A stretch of 64,000 nucleotides of DNA from Scatomorpha sp964367935 (GTDB taxonomy: Bacteria; Bacillota; Clostridia; Oscillospirales; Oscillospiraceae), in NCBI GenBank assembly GCA_964367935.1, contig CAYIYZ010000002.1, positions 186,001-250,000 on the forward strand, in the 5' to 3' direction. Numbering within the stretch: position 1 is the first letter of the stretch; every line of letters begins with the position of its first letter. A program made the position numbers and the translations under genes. Shown here one piece after another: positions 35,054-42,960 of this stretch. The notes under the pieces are model-generated. The model saw only the letters and a program-made list of their open reading frames with translations, was not told the DNA's origin and searched no databases.

Positions 35054-35836
35054 ATGGCGATAACGATAGTATTGACGAACCAAAAGGGTGGTGTTGGTAA
35101 AACGACAACAACGGGTGTACTATCGGCGGGCTTAGCGAAGCTCGGCAAGCGAGTTCTTTCGGTGGACTTAGATCCACAGGGCAACTTGGGATTTAGTCTG
35201 GGCATGGATATAGAGAGTGGCGGCTCGATATATGATGTGATAAAGGGCACGATGCGAGTAGAGGAAGCGGTACGCAAGACGGAGGAGTACGGAGATGTAT
35301 TGACTTCAAATATATTGCTCAGTGAAGCGGAGCTGATATTTACGGGTGAGGAGCGTCAACTTGTACTAAAGCGTGTGTTGGAACAGGCGGGCAACAGGTA
35401 TGACTACATAGTGATAGATACGCCTCCGGCCCTGAATATATTGACAATAAATGGTTATGCGGCGGCAGACTACTTAATAATTCCGATGGCTGCAGAGATA
35501 TTGAGCCTTGTGGGCTTGGTGCAGTTAAAGGAGACGGTAGAAGCGGTACGCAGTACGGTCAATCCGGATCTACAAGTTCTGGGCATATTGCTGACACGTT
35601 TTAATCGCCACACAAATCTTTCAAAGGACGTATTGGAGATGTCGGGAGCGGTAGCACGGCAGATAGGTACGAGCATATTTGATACAAAGATAAGGACGGG
35701 CGTAGCGGTAGGAGAAGCACCGGCGCACGGCATATGTGTAACGGACTATTCACCGAGGTCTAATGTGTCTAAGGATTACAAGGAATTTGTGGATGAGACA
35801 ATAAGAAGAATGAAGGAAAACGGACGAGGGGGATAG
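35054..35836 (+). CDS. ParA/Soj-family ATPase in the chemotaxis part of the operon
   Basis: The 260-residue protein (ATG 35054 behind GGGGTGAG) is a ParA-type deviant Walker ATPase: TNQKGGVGKTTTTGV at the start, the VDLDPQGNLGFSLG Walker A' segment, and YIVIDTPPALNILT. It resembles Soj/ParA more than FlhG/MinD: it has no FlhG-type N-terminal activation motif and no C-terminal membrane-targeting helix. In several bacteria such ParA proteins next to che genes place chemoreceptor arrays (ParC, PpfA). flhF and flhG are not in this operon, so it may also do their positioning work. It is four bases from its ComFB-domain neighbour. Confidence 0.85.
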   Translation: MAITIVLTNQKGGVGKTTTTGVLSAGLAKLGKRVLSVDLDPQGNLGFSLGMDIESGGSIYDVIKGTMRVEEAVRKTEEYGDVLTSNILLSEAELIFTGEERQLVLKRVLEQAGNRYDYIVIDTPPALNILTINGYAAADYLIIPMAAEILSLVGLVQLKETVEAVRSTVNPDLQVLGILLTRFNRHTNLSKDVLEMSGAVARQIGTSIFDTKIRTGVAVGEAPAHGICVTDYSPRSNVSKDYKEFVDETIRRMKENGRGG

Positions 35837-35839
35837 AGC

Positions 35840-36508
35840 ATGGCAAAGAGAAGCAATAAGACGGCGCATGTGCTGAACTTACTATCCGGTAGTGGTGATG
35901 CTGTCAGTGAAGCTCCGGAGCAGAAGAAGGCAGAGGCTGCGAGTGCACCAGAAACGGTGTCGGTGGTGTCGCCCTCGGACGAGTCAACAAAGTTAGCGGA
36001 CGGGATAAAAGCGGTGTTGGAGCAGGAGTTGCTTCAAGATGAGGCGGTGAAGCCATCAGCGCCGACTGTACAGGAGAGCGTTGTGAAGGCGCCTGTCGAA
36101 CAGGTACAGGAGAGTCCGGCTGTAGCACCTGTAGTACAGGTGCAGGCGAGCCCGGCAGCAGCGCCGGTGCAGAAGGAGGAAGAATTGAAATATGATGCGG
36201 TAACGACCCCTGAAGTTAGAGAGGCGATAGAATCTGAGCATGAGTTTAAGTTCGTATCTGTGATGGAGGAGCTTGTAACAGAGGCTGTGGGCGAGTATCT
36301 GACTCGTTTTGGCTGTTGCACATGCTCTCGTTGTGTTGCTGACGTAGTGGCGCTTGCACTCACGAATTTGCCGGCGAAGTATGTAGTATCCGGTAATAAG
36401 GATGTATCGCCGCTATTAAATTACTACTCAAAGAAGTATGAGGGTCAGGTGACGGTAGAGATAACGAAGGCCTGCATGAAAGTAGCGAGTTATCCGCATC
36501 ATCCATGA
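35840..36508 (+). CDS. ComFB-domain protein with long disordered N-terminal region
   Basis: The 222-residue product has about 130 residues of Pro/Ala/Glu/Val-rich low-complexity sequence with repeats such as VQESPAVAPVVQVQASPAAAP (broken up here), then a ComFB-type domain. The latter shows VMEELVTEAVGEYL, the Cys cluster GCCTCSRC, and DVVALALTNLPAKYVVS, which match B. subtilis ComFB in pattern. ComFB domains have been reported recently as cyclic-dinucleotide receptors linked to motility; I cite this from memory and with caution. Last gene of the operon, translated just after ParA: a likely functional pair. Confidence 0.75.
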   Translation: MAKRSNKTAHVLNLLSGSGDAVSEAPEQKKAEAASAPETVSVVSPSDESTKLADGIKAVLEQELLQDEAVKPSAPTVQESVVKAPVEQVQESPAVAPVVQVQASPAAAPVQKEEELKYDAVTTPEVREAIESEHEFKFVSVMEELVTEAVGEYLTRFGCCTCSRCVADVVALALTNLPAKYVVSGNKDVSPLLNYYSKKYEGQVTVEITKACMKVASYPHHP

Positions 36509-36577
36509 TACTTACTTCAAAATGATTGATTTAGTTAGATTAGGGTAGTGCGTGTTTGAGCTGATATAAAATGCAAC

Positions 36578-36620
36578 TTTTCCGGAAAGGTTTAGATAAT
36601 CTTTCCGGAAAATTTTATTT
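36578..36620 (+). terminator. Terminator of the fla/che operon
   Basis: A 12-bp stem (TTTTCCGGAAAG/CTTTCCGGAAAA) with an 11-base loop, followed by TTTTATTTT. It lies 70 bases after the last operon stop codon. Confidence 0.85.
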
Positions 36621-36626
36621 TGTGAT

Positions 36627-36652
36627 TAAGTTTTTAAAAATGCGGACGATAA
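36627..36652 (+). promoter_or_regulatory. Sigma-28-type promoter of the fliD operon
   Basis: TAAG (36627-36630), 14 bases, GACGATAA (36645-36652). It is the closest match in the window to the flagellin promoter, with the same spacing, and lies 72 bases before the fliD start. Confidence 0.8.
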
Positions 36653-36668
36653 GAGAGATGTATAGCAT

Positions 36669-36680
36669 ATAGAAGGATGT
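36669..36680 (+). promoter_or_regulatory. Possible CsrA site in the fliD leader
   Basis: ATAGAAGGATGT differs at one position from the SELEX consensus RUACARGGAUGU. It has no clear stem around it, so this is a weak call. Confidence 0.3.
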
Positions 36681-36724
36681 AAGGGCGTGGTTTGCTGTGC
36701 TCTTTGTATAGTGGAGGTAATAAT

Positions 36725-39148
36725 ATGGATTCTGTAAGTTCTTTAAGTAGCTCATATGTAAATGATTTAAGAGGCTACGGTGGATTGGCGAGTGGTCTTG
36801 ATAGGGACACCTTGATAGAGAGCATGACCTATGGCACGGAGCTGAAGATACAAGCACAGGAGCAGAAAAAGCAGTTGTTGGAGTGGGAGCAAGAGGCGAT
36901 ACAGGGCATAACGAGTAGTATGTATGAATTTGGCCTAAAGTATACTTCGTTCTCGTCTTCGTCGAATTTGCTGAGCTCTACTTTGTTTTCGAGGACGGAT
37001 GTAACTGCGGTAGGAGAGAACAGTAAGTATTTGAGTGTAAGTGGCACAGCTGCGTCTTCGCAGACACTTAGCGTCTTGGCGGTAAAGAGCTTGGCGCAGG
37101 ATGCTCAGATGTCTTCGACTAAGAATGTATCAGATAGGCAGATACTGACGAATGCTTTTTCCACTGATATGGGTACGGAGATAGAGCTGAGTAATTTGGT
37201 CAATAAGTCCTTTCAGATACAGTATGGAGAGACGAATTATAGGGTGAGTCTGCCTGATGGTGAGGACTATGACTATACGACAGCAGAGAGTGCGGCGGCA
37301 TCTATCAATAAGGCGATGAGTGAGGTAGAAGTAGCCGGTGGAAAGACATTGGATGAAGTAGTTAAGTTTGAAGTCAATTCAAGCGGCGAGATGGTTCTCA
37401 AGAATTTAGATACAGCGGGCAACAAGGTAATGATAGGTTCAGGATCTGAAGATGTACTTACAACCTTAGGCATATTGGAGAGTGGCGATAAAATAAGTGA
37501 CATGGAGGATTCGGAGAAGCGCATATCGAGTTCGGGCATGGTAGGAACAGGCGGGCCTGATTTAATGCGTACGGCGGATCTTGCTGAGCAGTTTAGCGGT
37601 GCTGTGTTTAAGTTTGACTATAACGGTCAGGCGGGTACGATAACTTTAGGTGAGTACGATGCGGACACAGCATTCACTGAGATAATGGCTGACATGCAAA
37701 AGGGCTTGGACGATGCATTCGGGTACGGCAGGGTGCAGGCAGAGGCGGTGAGTGGAGCGGATTCGACGGTATCGCTTTCGTTTAAGACAACGTCACCTGT
37801 GTATGATGACTCGACAGGAACCTTTGAGTTAGTGGCTGATGAGAGTTCAGTATTAACTTTAACGGGTGCGACAAGTGGCTTCTTGGGTGATTCGGGTGTG
37901 TTCGGTGTAGTAGCCGGTGATTCTAATAGGTTGAATTTGCATGAAAGCATGGCAGATTCGGGTCTTGCTCGTGTAGGCGGCAGTGGCAGTGATCCTATGA
38001 CGATAAAAAATGCGGCAGGCGACGAGATTGACTTAACCGAGTTGGGTTTAACTTGGGACAGTTCGGTACAGGATATAATAGACAAGATAAATGAGACAGA
38101 CGAGATAGGCATAAAGATAGCGTATCAAGCAAACTCTGACTCATTTGTGGTAACATCGGATGAGAAGGGTGCAAGTGGTGCTATAGTCTTGTCGGGCACA
38201 GTAGCGGATGCACTGTTCGGAACGGCAGGCACGGACTATCAGGTGGAGCAGGGCAAGGATGCGGTTATCCTTGTGGAGTATGCCGGTTCCACAAGTCCTA
38301 TGGAGATAACACGTTCGACAAATACGATAAGCGTGGACGGTCTAAATATAACGGTGAAGGATACGTTTGGCGTGGATGAGAGCGGAACTTACATAGCGGA
38401 CACAGAGGCAGTGACTTTCACGGCTGAGGTTGATGTAGATGCAACTACTGAGATCGTGAAGGAAATGATAGACGAGTATAACAAGATGTTAGAAGAAATC
38501 GGCGATCTTTCATCTGAGATGCCGGACAATGATTTCCAACCTTTAACGGACGATGAGCGAGACGGCCTGAGCGAGAGCGAGATAGAGAAGTGGGAAACAG
38601 AGGCAAAGAAGGGCCTGTTGTTTAACGATACCGATATGCGTTCGTTGATGGATTCGTTGCGATTTGTGTTGCCGAGCAGCATGTACGATGAGTTTAAAGA
38701 AATAGGAATAACAGTTTCGACTGACTATGAGGATAATGGTAAGTTGGTGTTTGATGAGTCGGCGTTTAAGGCAGCGCTATCAGAGGATCCGGATAATGTG
38801 AAGGATTTAATAAACGGTGACGGTGCGGTACAGGCGGACGGTACGGTAGAGCCGACAGGGCTGCTCACAAATATAAACAATACGATAGAGCGTTATGCGG
38901 GTATGACGGGCGCTACTAAGGGCATATTGGTAGAGAGAGCAGGGTCAAAGTATTCGCCGGCAACTTTGATAAGCGATGCGAATGCGCTCTCGAGAGATAT
39001 CGACGATATAGATGATGTCATCGAGCGGCTACAAGACACTTTGCAAACTGAGACTGACAGGTATATAGCACAGTTTACAACGCTTGAGACCTTGATATCG
39101 CAGATGAACTCGCAGAGCTCATATCTGGCATCTATGTTTTCATATTAG
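36725..39148 (+). CDS. fliD: Flagellar filament cap protein FliD
   Basis: FliD (HAP2) caps the filament and folds flagellin in place. The 807 residues from ATG 36725 (behind GGAGGT) start with the FliD_N pattern (YGGLASGLDRDTLIESM), contain long variable beta insertions that make the protein larger than the 450-500-residue minimal caps, and end with the FliD_C coiled coil (IDDVIERLQDTLQTETDRY, then LISQMNSQSSYLASMF). First gene of a late operon with fliS. Confidence 0.94.
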   Translation: MDSVSSLSSSYVNDLRGYGGLASGLDRDTLIESMTYGTELKIQAQEQKKQLLEWEQEAIQGITSSMYEFGLKYTSFSSSSNLLSSTLFSRTDVTAVGENSKYLSVSGTAASSQTLSVLAVKSLAQDAQMSSTKNVSDRQILTNAFSTDMGTEIELSNLVNKSFQIQYGETNYRVSLPDGEDYDYTTAESAAASINKAMSEVEVAGGKTLDEVVKFEVNSSGEMVLKNLDTAGNKVMIGSGSEDVLTTLGILESGDKISDMEDSEKRISSSGMVGTGGPDLMRTADLAEQFSGAVFKFDYNGQAGTITLGEYDADTAFTEIMADMQKGLDDAFGYGRVQAEAVSGADSTVSLSFKTTSPVYDDSTGTFELVADESSVLTLTGATSGFLGDSGVFGVVAGDSNRLNLHESMADSGLARVGGSGSDPMTIKNAAGDEIDLTELGLTWDSSVQDIIDKINETDEIGIKIAYQANSDSFVVTSDEKGASGAIVLSGTVADALFGTAGTDYQVEQGKDAVILVEYAGSTSPMEITRSTNTISVDGLNITVKDTFGVDESGTYIADTEAVTFTAEVDVDATTEIVKEMIDEYNKMLEEIGDLSSEMPDNDFQPLTDDERDGLSESEIEKWETEAKKGLLFNDTDMRSLMDSLRFVLPSSMYDEFKEIGITVSTDYEDNGKLVFDESAFKAALSEDPDNVKDLINGDGAVQADGTVEPTGLLTNINNTIERYAGMTGATKGILVERAGSKYSPATLISDANALSRDIDDIDDVIERLQDTLQTETDRYIAQFTTLETLISQMNSQSSYLASMFSY

Positions 39149-39167
39149 AAAGTGAGATGGAAAAGTA

Positions 39168-39533
39168 ATGAATACAAACGCCTATAAGCAGTATAAAGAG
39201 CAGTCGATAATGACAATGACGAAAGGCGAACTGTTGATAGTTTTGTTCGATGAACTTACTAAGCGGCTTATGCGTGCGGAACTTTCGATGAAACACGGCA
39301 ACTTTGAGATTTTTGAAGAGTCGACACAGCGCTGTGTTGAAATAGTGAAGTATCTTAAGGACACGCTAAACTATGACTATGAGATAAGTCGCGAGCTAGG
39401 CAATATGTATGACTTTTTTCTGTATGAGTTAGCACGTTTGCAGGCGGGCAGACGTCCTGAAATAGTGGCGGAGATTCTACCTTTGGTGAAGGAGCTGCGA
39501 GAAGCCTTTGATACAGCGTCAAAGACGGCGTAG
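39168..39533 (+). CDS. fliS: Flagellin export chaperone FliS
   Basis: FliS binds the flagellin C-terminus and stops premature polymerisation. The 121 residues begin MNTNAYKQYKEQSIMTM and continue with KGELLIVLFDELTKRLMRAEL and YDFFLYELARLQAGRRPEIV (shown in part), the standard four-helix form. It lies 19 bases after fliD. In B. subtilis FliS also aids FliW release from flagellin during secretion. Confidence 0.95.
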   Translation: MNTNAYKQYKEQSIMTMTKGELLIVLFDELTKRLMRAELSMKHGNFEIFEESTQRCVEIVKYLKDTLNYDYEISRELGNMYDFFLYELARLQAGRRPEIVAEILPLVKELREAFDTASKTA

Positions 39534-39544
39534 GAGTTTAAGAG

Positions 39545-39943
39545 ATGGAAATGGTTGAATGCTTGTTAAACGAGCTTGGCATAAAGTATAGGCATATGTT
39601 AAGAGTGTATTCATGCACTAAGTCGTTACAGGAAGCGCTTGACGGTGACGATAGGGCTAGTGTGCGAGTTGCACTGAAGGAGCGGGCTTTAGAGATAGAT
39701 AAGCTCATGGAGTGTGACAAGCGGATGGAGCGGTTGGTGAGAGGGCAGACTGTGATCTCGTCGCAGGTCTTAATGCGATATCTGCGTGAGAACCCGAAAG
39801 AGAGCGGATTGGCGGAGGATATGCGTTTTGCCGAGCTGACGCCTGAGTTGGAGCGCTTACATACTGTGTGGGCGAAGTGTATTGAGTATGACAAGAAGCT
39901 GAGTGTAAGGCTGGTTGGCAAGAAGTCACATTACGAGGCGTAG
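39545..39943 (+). CDS. Small helical protein after fliS, probable FliT-like export chaperone
   Basis: The 132-residue protein is mostly charged helix (ALKERALEIDKLMECDKRMERLV) without a motif I can name. Position after fliD-fliS is where FliT or similar chaperones are found, and size fits. Sequence alone does not prove it. Two ATG codons (39545 and 39551) compete behind AGGAG. The operon ends at the hairpin that follows. Confidence 0.6.
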   Translation: MEMVECLLNELGIKYRHMLRVYSCTKSLQEALDGDDRASVRVALKERALEIDKLMECDKRMERLVRGQTVISSQVLMRYLRENPKESGLAEDMRFAELTPELERLHTVWAKCIEYDKKLSVRLVGKKSHYEA

Positions 39944-39958
39944 AGATGGCATAAAAAT

Positions 39959-39992
39959 ATTTGGAGTGATATACTCGTATATCACTCCAAAT
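39959..39992. terminator. Bidirectional hairpin between the fliS operon and the C39 peptidase gene
   Basis: A perfect 15-bp stem (ATTTGGAGTGATATA/TATATCACTCCAAAT) with loop CTCG, placed between convergent genes. The T-tract is poor on both sides, so efficiency is uncertain. Confidence 0.7.
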
Positions 39993-40009
39993 CTGTGTTA
40001 ATTGAATAG

Positions 40010-40729
40010 TTAAGATGAAATAATCCAAACGGGTCCGGCGTTTTGTGCGTTTAGGTTAAGCTGAGATACGAGGTCCTCAACATCCCAAAGTGTGTTGGTG
40101 TTATCTTCACTGACGGGATCTGCGATGATGACGGAACCGTCTGGCGCATAGCCGTGTGCAACGATGAAGTGCCCACCGTTTGTAAAATCACCGGGGCCCA
40201 TGAGCATAACGATGAGTTTATCTTGAGAGAAGATATATTTGATGGATTCCTCTGTGAGTTGGCCGGTTAATTCTACATCAAGACCGAAACTCATTGCACC
40301 TTCAGGGATGAGCGAGTGCGCTGAACCGCTACCTTCGTAGAAATAGCCCATATCCGTGGCCCAGTCTGCGGCCTCGGTGGGGAGTAGCTCTGTGTCAGTA
40401 AGAGAGCTGACGAGTATGGCTAAAACTGTGGGTCCACAGCCGTGAGTTTCCATGGGGTCGGAGTCACCGTAGAGGTAGTCAGCCCATTCGGGGTCAGTTT
40501 GGTAGAACATTTGGATGGGCACGACGTATCCCTCAGCTTCAGGAGTAGGTGTAGGGGTTGGCGTGCTGTCACTGTCATCCGGTACTAATCCTGTCGCAAA
40601 GTTCGATACAGGTTGCGGACTGTCAGTGATAGTGTGACTTTCACTTGCGGGCTGCTCCAAGCTTGGAGCAATAAGACTAAACGAAAAGCATAAGAGCGCG
40701 AGAATAGCGCCTTTAAAGAAACCTCTCAT
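40010..40729 (-). CDS. Secreted C39-family cysteine peptidase
   Basis: The 239-residue protein (ATG 40729, AAAGGAGG site) has a signal peptide (AILALLCFSFSLIAPSL), a Thr-Pro linker (TPTPTPTPE near 57-64) and a Peptidase_C39_2-type domain. The catalytic Cys98 is in THGCGPTVLAI, and the His is in GGHFIVAHGY near residue 190, followed by VIIADPVS with the third polar residue. Such enzymes act outside the cell on peptide or peptidoglycan-linked bonds; the substrate is unknown. A sigma-28-like box upstream suggests co-expression with late flagellar genes. The open frame extends 36 codons further up without support. Confidence 0.82.
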   Translation of the reverse strand: MRGFFKGAILALLCFSFSLIAPSLEQPASESHTITDSPQPVSNFATGLVPDDSDSTPTPTPTPEAEGYVVPIQMFYQTDPEWADYLYGDSDPMETHGCGPTVLAILVSSLTDTELLPTEAADWATDMGYFYEGSGSAHSLIPEGAMSFGLDVELTGQLTEESIKYIFSQDKLIVMLMGPGDFTNGGHFIVAHGYAPDGSVIIADPVSEDNTNTLWDVEDLVSQLNLNAQNAGPVWIISS

Positions 40730-40768
40730 TGAGAACCTCCTTTCAAAAAACAAATAACTATACTTATA

Positions 40769-40794
40769 ATATCGTCCGATTTTATGATATAATA
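40769..40794 (-). promoter_or_regulatory. Candidate sigma-28-type promoter of the C39 peptidase
   Basis: On the minus strand TATT (40791-40794), 14 bases, GACGATAT (40769-40776). The -10 box equals that of flagellin and the spacing is the same; the -35 box is weak. TATAAT also occurs here on the plus strand (40788-40793) and could serve the divergent gene, but its -35 is poor. Confidence 0.45.
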
Positions 40795-40857
40795 AGTGTG
40801 AAGCCATAAACAGTATTCCCAAAAAAACGTAGTTCAAAAGGGAGCGAACACAAATAA

Positions 40858-42066
40858 ATGAATGAAATCAAGATAAGCACACATGAAGCGAAGTATTTAA
40901 TAGAGCTTATTTCATCGGTGTTGGGCAAGCGCAGTATGCATAAGACGGGCTCATCACCGAGATGGGAACAGATGTATAGGATAGCTGATATACACAATGT
41001 GGCAAATATTGCGTACTATGCGACCTTGGGAGTTGGTGGTAAGCATACGGGCAATTGGAAGCCGAAGTTTGAGCAGCGTTATCATAGTGCCGTTCATGCT
41101 GAGCGTATATACTCGCAGGTGCTACCGGCGCTATTGGCACAGTTTGAGATCAGGAAGATACATGCTATGCCGATAAGAGACTATGCAATGCGCACTTATT
41201 ATCCACAGCGAGAGATGAGCGGAATGCACGGCGTGCGCATATTGGTAGAGTCGGGCAAGGAGTCAGCGGTGCATGATATTATGCGCCGAATGGACTTTGA
41301 GCAGAAGACAACAAACGATTGGGGCGACAAGATATATTATAAGATACCCGGAGCGACCGTGACTATACAGACGGGTCTGCATTTCTCAAATAAGAGGATA
41401 GATAAGTATTATCAGAAGGAAATAAAAAGTTACGCTAGAATGGGAGACTACTATCATATACATGAGATGAATGCAGAGGAGTTGTATACTTATATAGTTG
41501 CGAGTGCGGCGGACAGTTGTACGAGGGACGAGTATACTATCAGGGATGTGGTGGATTTCTATTGCTTTAGAAGTAAGGTAGGAGAGAAACTAAACGAGGC
41601 GAAGGTAGCGGAGTATATGAAGTTCATGGAGCTTGAAAAGTTTCGTACGATGCTGTGCAAGTTATCTGACGCATGGTTTACTGATTTTGTACCGGGCAAG
41701 ACGGATGACATTTTCTATGCATTCGAGAAATATGTAATAACTTGCGGAGCAGACGGCCGTGAGGGTTGTGTTGGGATACTACCACCGATGCGTGAGATAA
41801 CGAAGTTGTATGAGAAGGAGTTGCGCAAGAAACGCAGGCGTGAGCGAATAAATTGGCTGTTTCCTCAGCATTACTATATGGTTGGTATGTTTAAGGTGTT
41901 GGAGGATGTGCCGCAACTACTACCATTTTTGTGGATAGTACGTCTTATGCGTATGTGGATACGATCGGTGCGCATAAGGTTAGTGCGCTTATTTTCTCCG
42001 ATAAAGTCACGTATAATAAAATTAATAAAAGGTCCGGATGAGAGTGACTTTGTAGATGAGGAATAG
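40858..42066 (+). CDS. Nucleotidyltransferase-like protein (NTP_transf_5 type) without active-site DxD
   Basis: The 402-residue protein has the outline of the uncharacterised nucleotidyltransferase family often found with cell-surface glycan genes. This includes an N-terminal helical part, the TYYPQREMSG region where the active site should be (about 113-130), and a C-terminus of the form LFPQHYYM...LLPFLWIVRLMRMW. In the family the segment reads like RPMGDIDLLV; here it reads SGMHGVRILV, so both Asp are replaced (Gly125 and Arg127). It is therefore probably inactive as a transferase or has another role. It lies between two late flagellar transcription units. The C-terminus is very basic. Confidence 0.55.
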   Translation: MNEIKISTHEAKYLIELISSVLGKRSMHKTGSSPRWEQMYRIADIHNVANIAYYATLGVGGKHTGNWKPKFEQRYHSAVHAERIYSQVLPALLAQFEIRKIHAMPIRDYAMRTYYPQREMSGMHGVRILVESGKESAVHDIMRRMDFEQKTTNDWGDKIYYKIPGATVTIQTGLHFSNKRIDKYYQKEIKSYARMGDYYHIHEMNAEELYTYIVASAADSCTRDEYTIRDVVDFYCFRSKVGEKLNEAKVAEYMKFMELEKFRTMLCKLSDAWFTDFVPGKTDDIFYAFEKYVITCGADGREGCVGILPPMREITKLYEKELRKKRRRERINWLFPQHYYMVGMFKVLEDVPQLLPFLWIVRLMRMWIRSVRIRLVRLFSPIKSRIIKLIKGPDESDFVDEE

Positions 42067-42100
42067 TAAAAGAAAATTATAAAAAAGTTAGTAAACGACT

Positions 42101-42126
42101 TAATATTTTCAAAAGATAAACGATAA
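42101..42126 (+). promoter_or_regulatory. Sigma-28-type promoter of the flgM operon
   Basis: TAAT (42101-42104), 14 bases, AACGATAA (42119-42126), 48 bases before the flgM start. Same geometry as the flagellin and fliD promoters. Confidence 0.65.
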
Positions 42127-42174
42127 TAATAGTATGGACTATGTAGCGGACTATGTAACGGAGGTGACATTTGT

Positions 42175-42486
42175 ATGTCAATAAGTATAGATAAGATAGG
42201 CGGCGGCGGACTTGGCAAGGTAACGCAGCGAGTGACTACGGAGAAGGTAGGAACTCAGGAGCGCAAGGTCAAGCAGTTCGATGAGCTATTAATAAGTGGA
42301 GAGCGTGGTGTGTCTGAGGACAAGAAGGCGAGTGACCAGCTATCAAATAAGATAAAGTTAGCAGTGCGTCAATCCACTGATACTGAAAGGGTAGAGAGTT
42401 TGCGTGCACGTGTGTCGAGTGGCTCATATGAGGTGAATATAGAGCAGTTGGCAGATAGTATCATGCGACTTTCGGGAAGTAGATAG
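42175..42486 (+). CDS. flgM: Anti-sigma-28 factor FlgM
   Basis: FlgM binds sigma-28 until it is exported through the finished hook. The 103-residue protein is disordered at the N-terminus (MSISIDKIGGGGLGK) and has the conserved sigma-binding C-terminal helices (VESLRARVSSGSYEVNIEQLADSIM, shown in part). It heads the late operon flgM-flgN-flgK-flgL. A GGAGGTGA site precedes the ATG. Confidence 0.93.
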   Translation: MSISIDKIGGGGLGKVTQRVTTEKVGTQERKVKQFDELLISGERGVSEDKKASDQLSNKIKLAVRQSTDTERVESLRARVSSGSYEVNIEQLADSIMRLSGSR

Positions 42487-42488
42487 AT

Positions 42489-42944
42489 ATGGAAGAGTTT
42501 AAGCAAGTAATCAGAGAACTAACAGATTTGTTTAGGGAGCTGTCTGCATTAGGCGGAGTGAAGCTTGATGCTGCACGCATGAATAATACTGCGACCTTGG
42601 AGACGTGTATGACAAGGGAACAAGCTCTCAGTATGAAGCTAAAAGGCTTGGAGCAAAAGCGTGAACGTGTACAGGCGAGTTTGGGCTATGGCGGCAAGCG
42701 ATTTCGTGAGATACTTGAGACAGACGGGGCGAAGGACGATTTAGAGATGGCTGCTTTGTTTGAGTCTTTGAGTAGGGAAGTACAGATGTTCCGAGAGGTA
42801 AATGATGATGTAAATCGTATTGTGGGAGTGAATTTACGAGAGATACGTAAGGAGCTTGATCGCAGGGACATAAAAACTTATGGAGCGAGTGGCACGAAGA
42901 ACGAGAGAGAATACGAGTCCAGTCAGAAAAACTTCATAGTATAG
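42489..42944 (+). CDS. flgN: Flagellar export chaperone FlgN
   Basis: FlgN keeps FlgK and FlgL unfolded for export. The 151-residue product is a helical coiled coil (RELTDLFRELSALGG, LKGLEQKRERVQASLG, REVNDDVNRIVGVNLREI) with a disordered end. It lies two bases after flgM and just before flgK, its client. Confidence 0.88.
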   Translation: MEEFKQVIRELTDLFRELSALGGVKLDAARMNNTATLETCMTREQALSMKLKGLEQKRERVQASLGYGGKRFREILETDGAKDDLEMAALFESLSREVQMFREVNDDVNRIVGVNLREIRKELDRRDIKTYGASGTKNEREYESSQKNFIV

Positions 42945-42960
42945 GAAAGGGTGAAAACAT

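Noticed and set aside
35054..35836. Identification as FlhG
   Set aside because: No FlhG-type N-terminal motif or membrane-targeting C-terminus and no flhF beside it; Soj/ParA type fits better.
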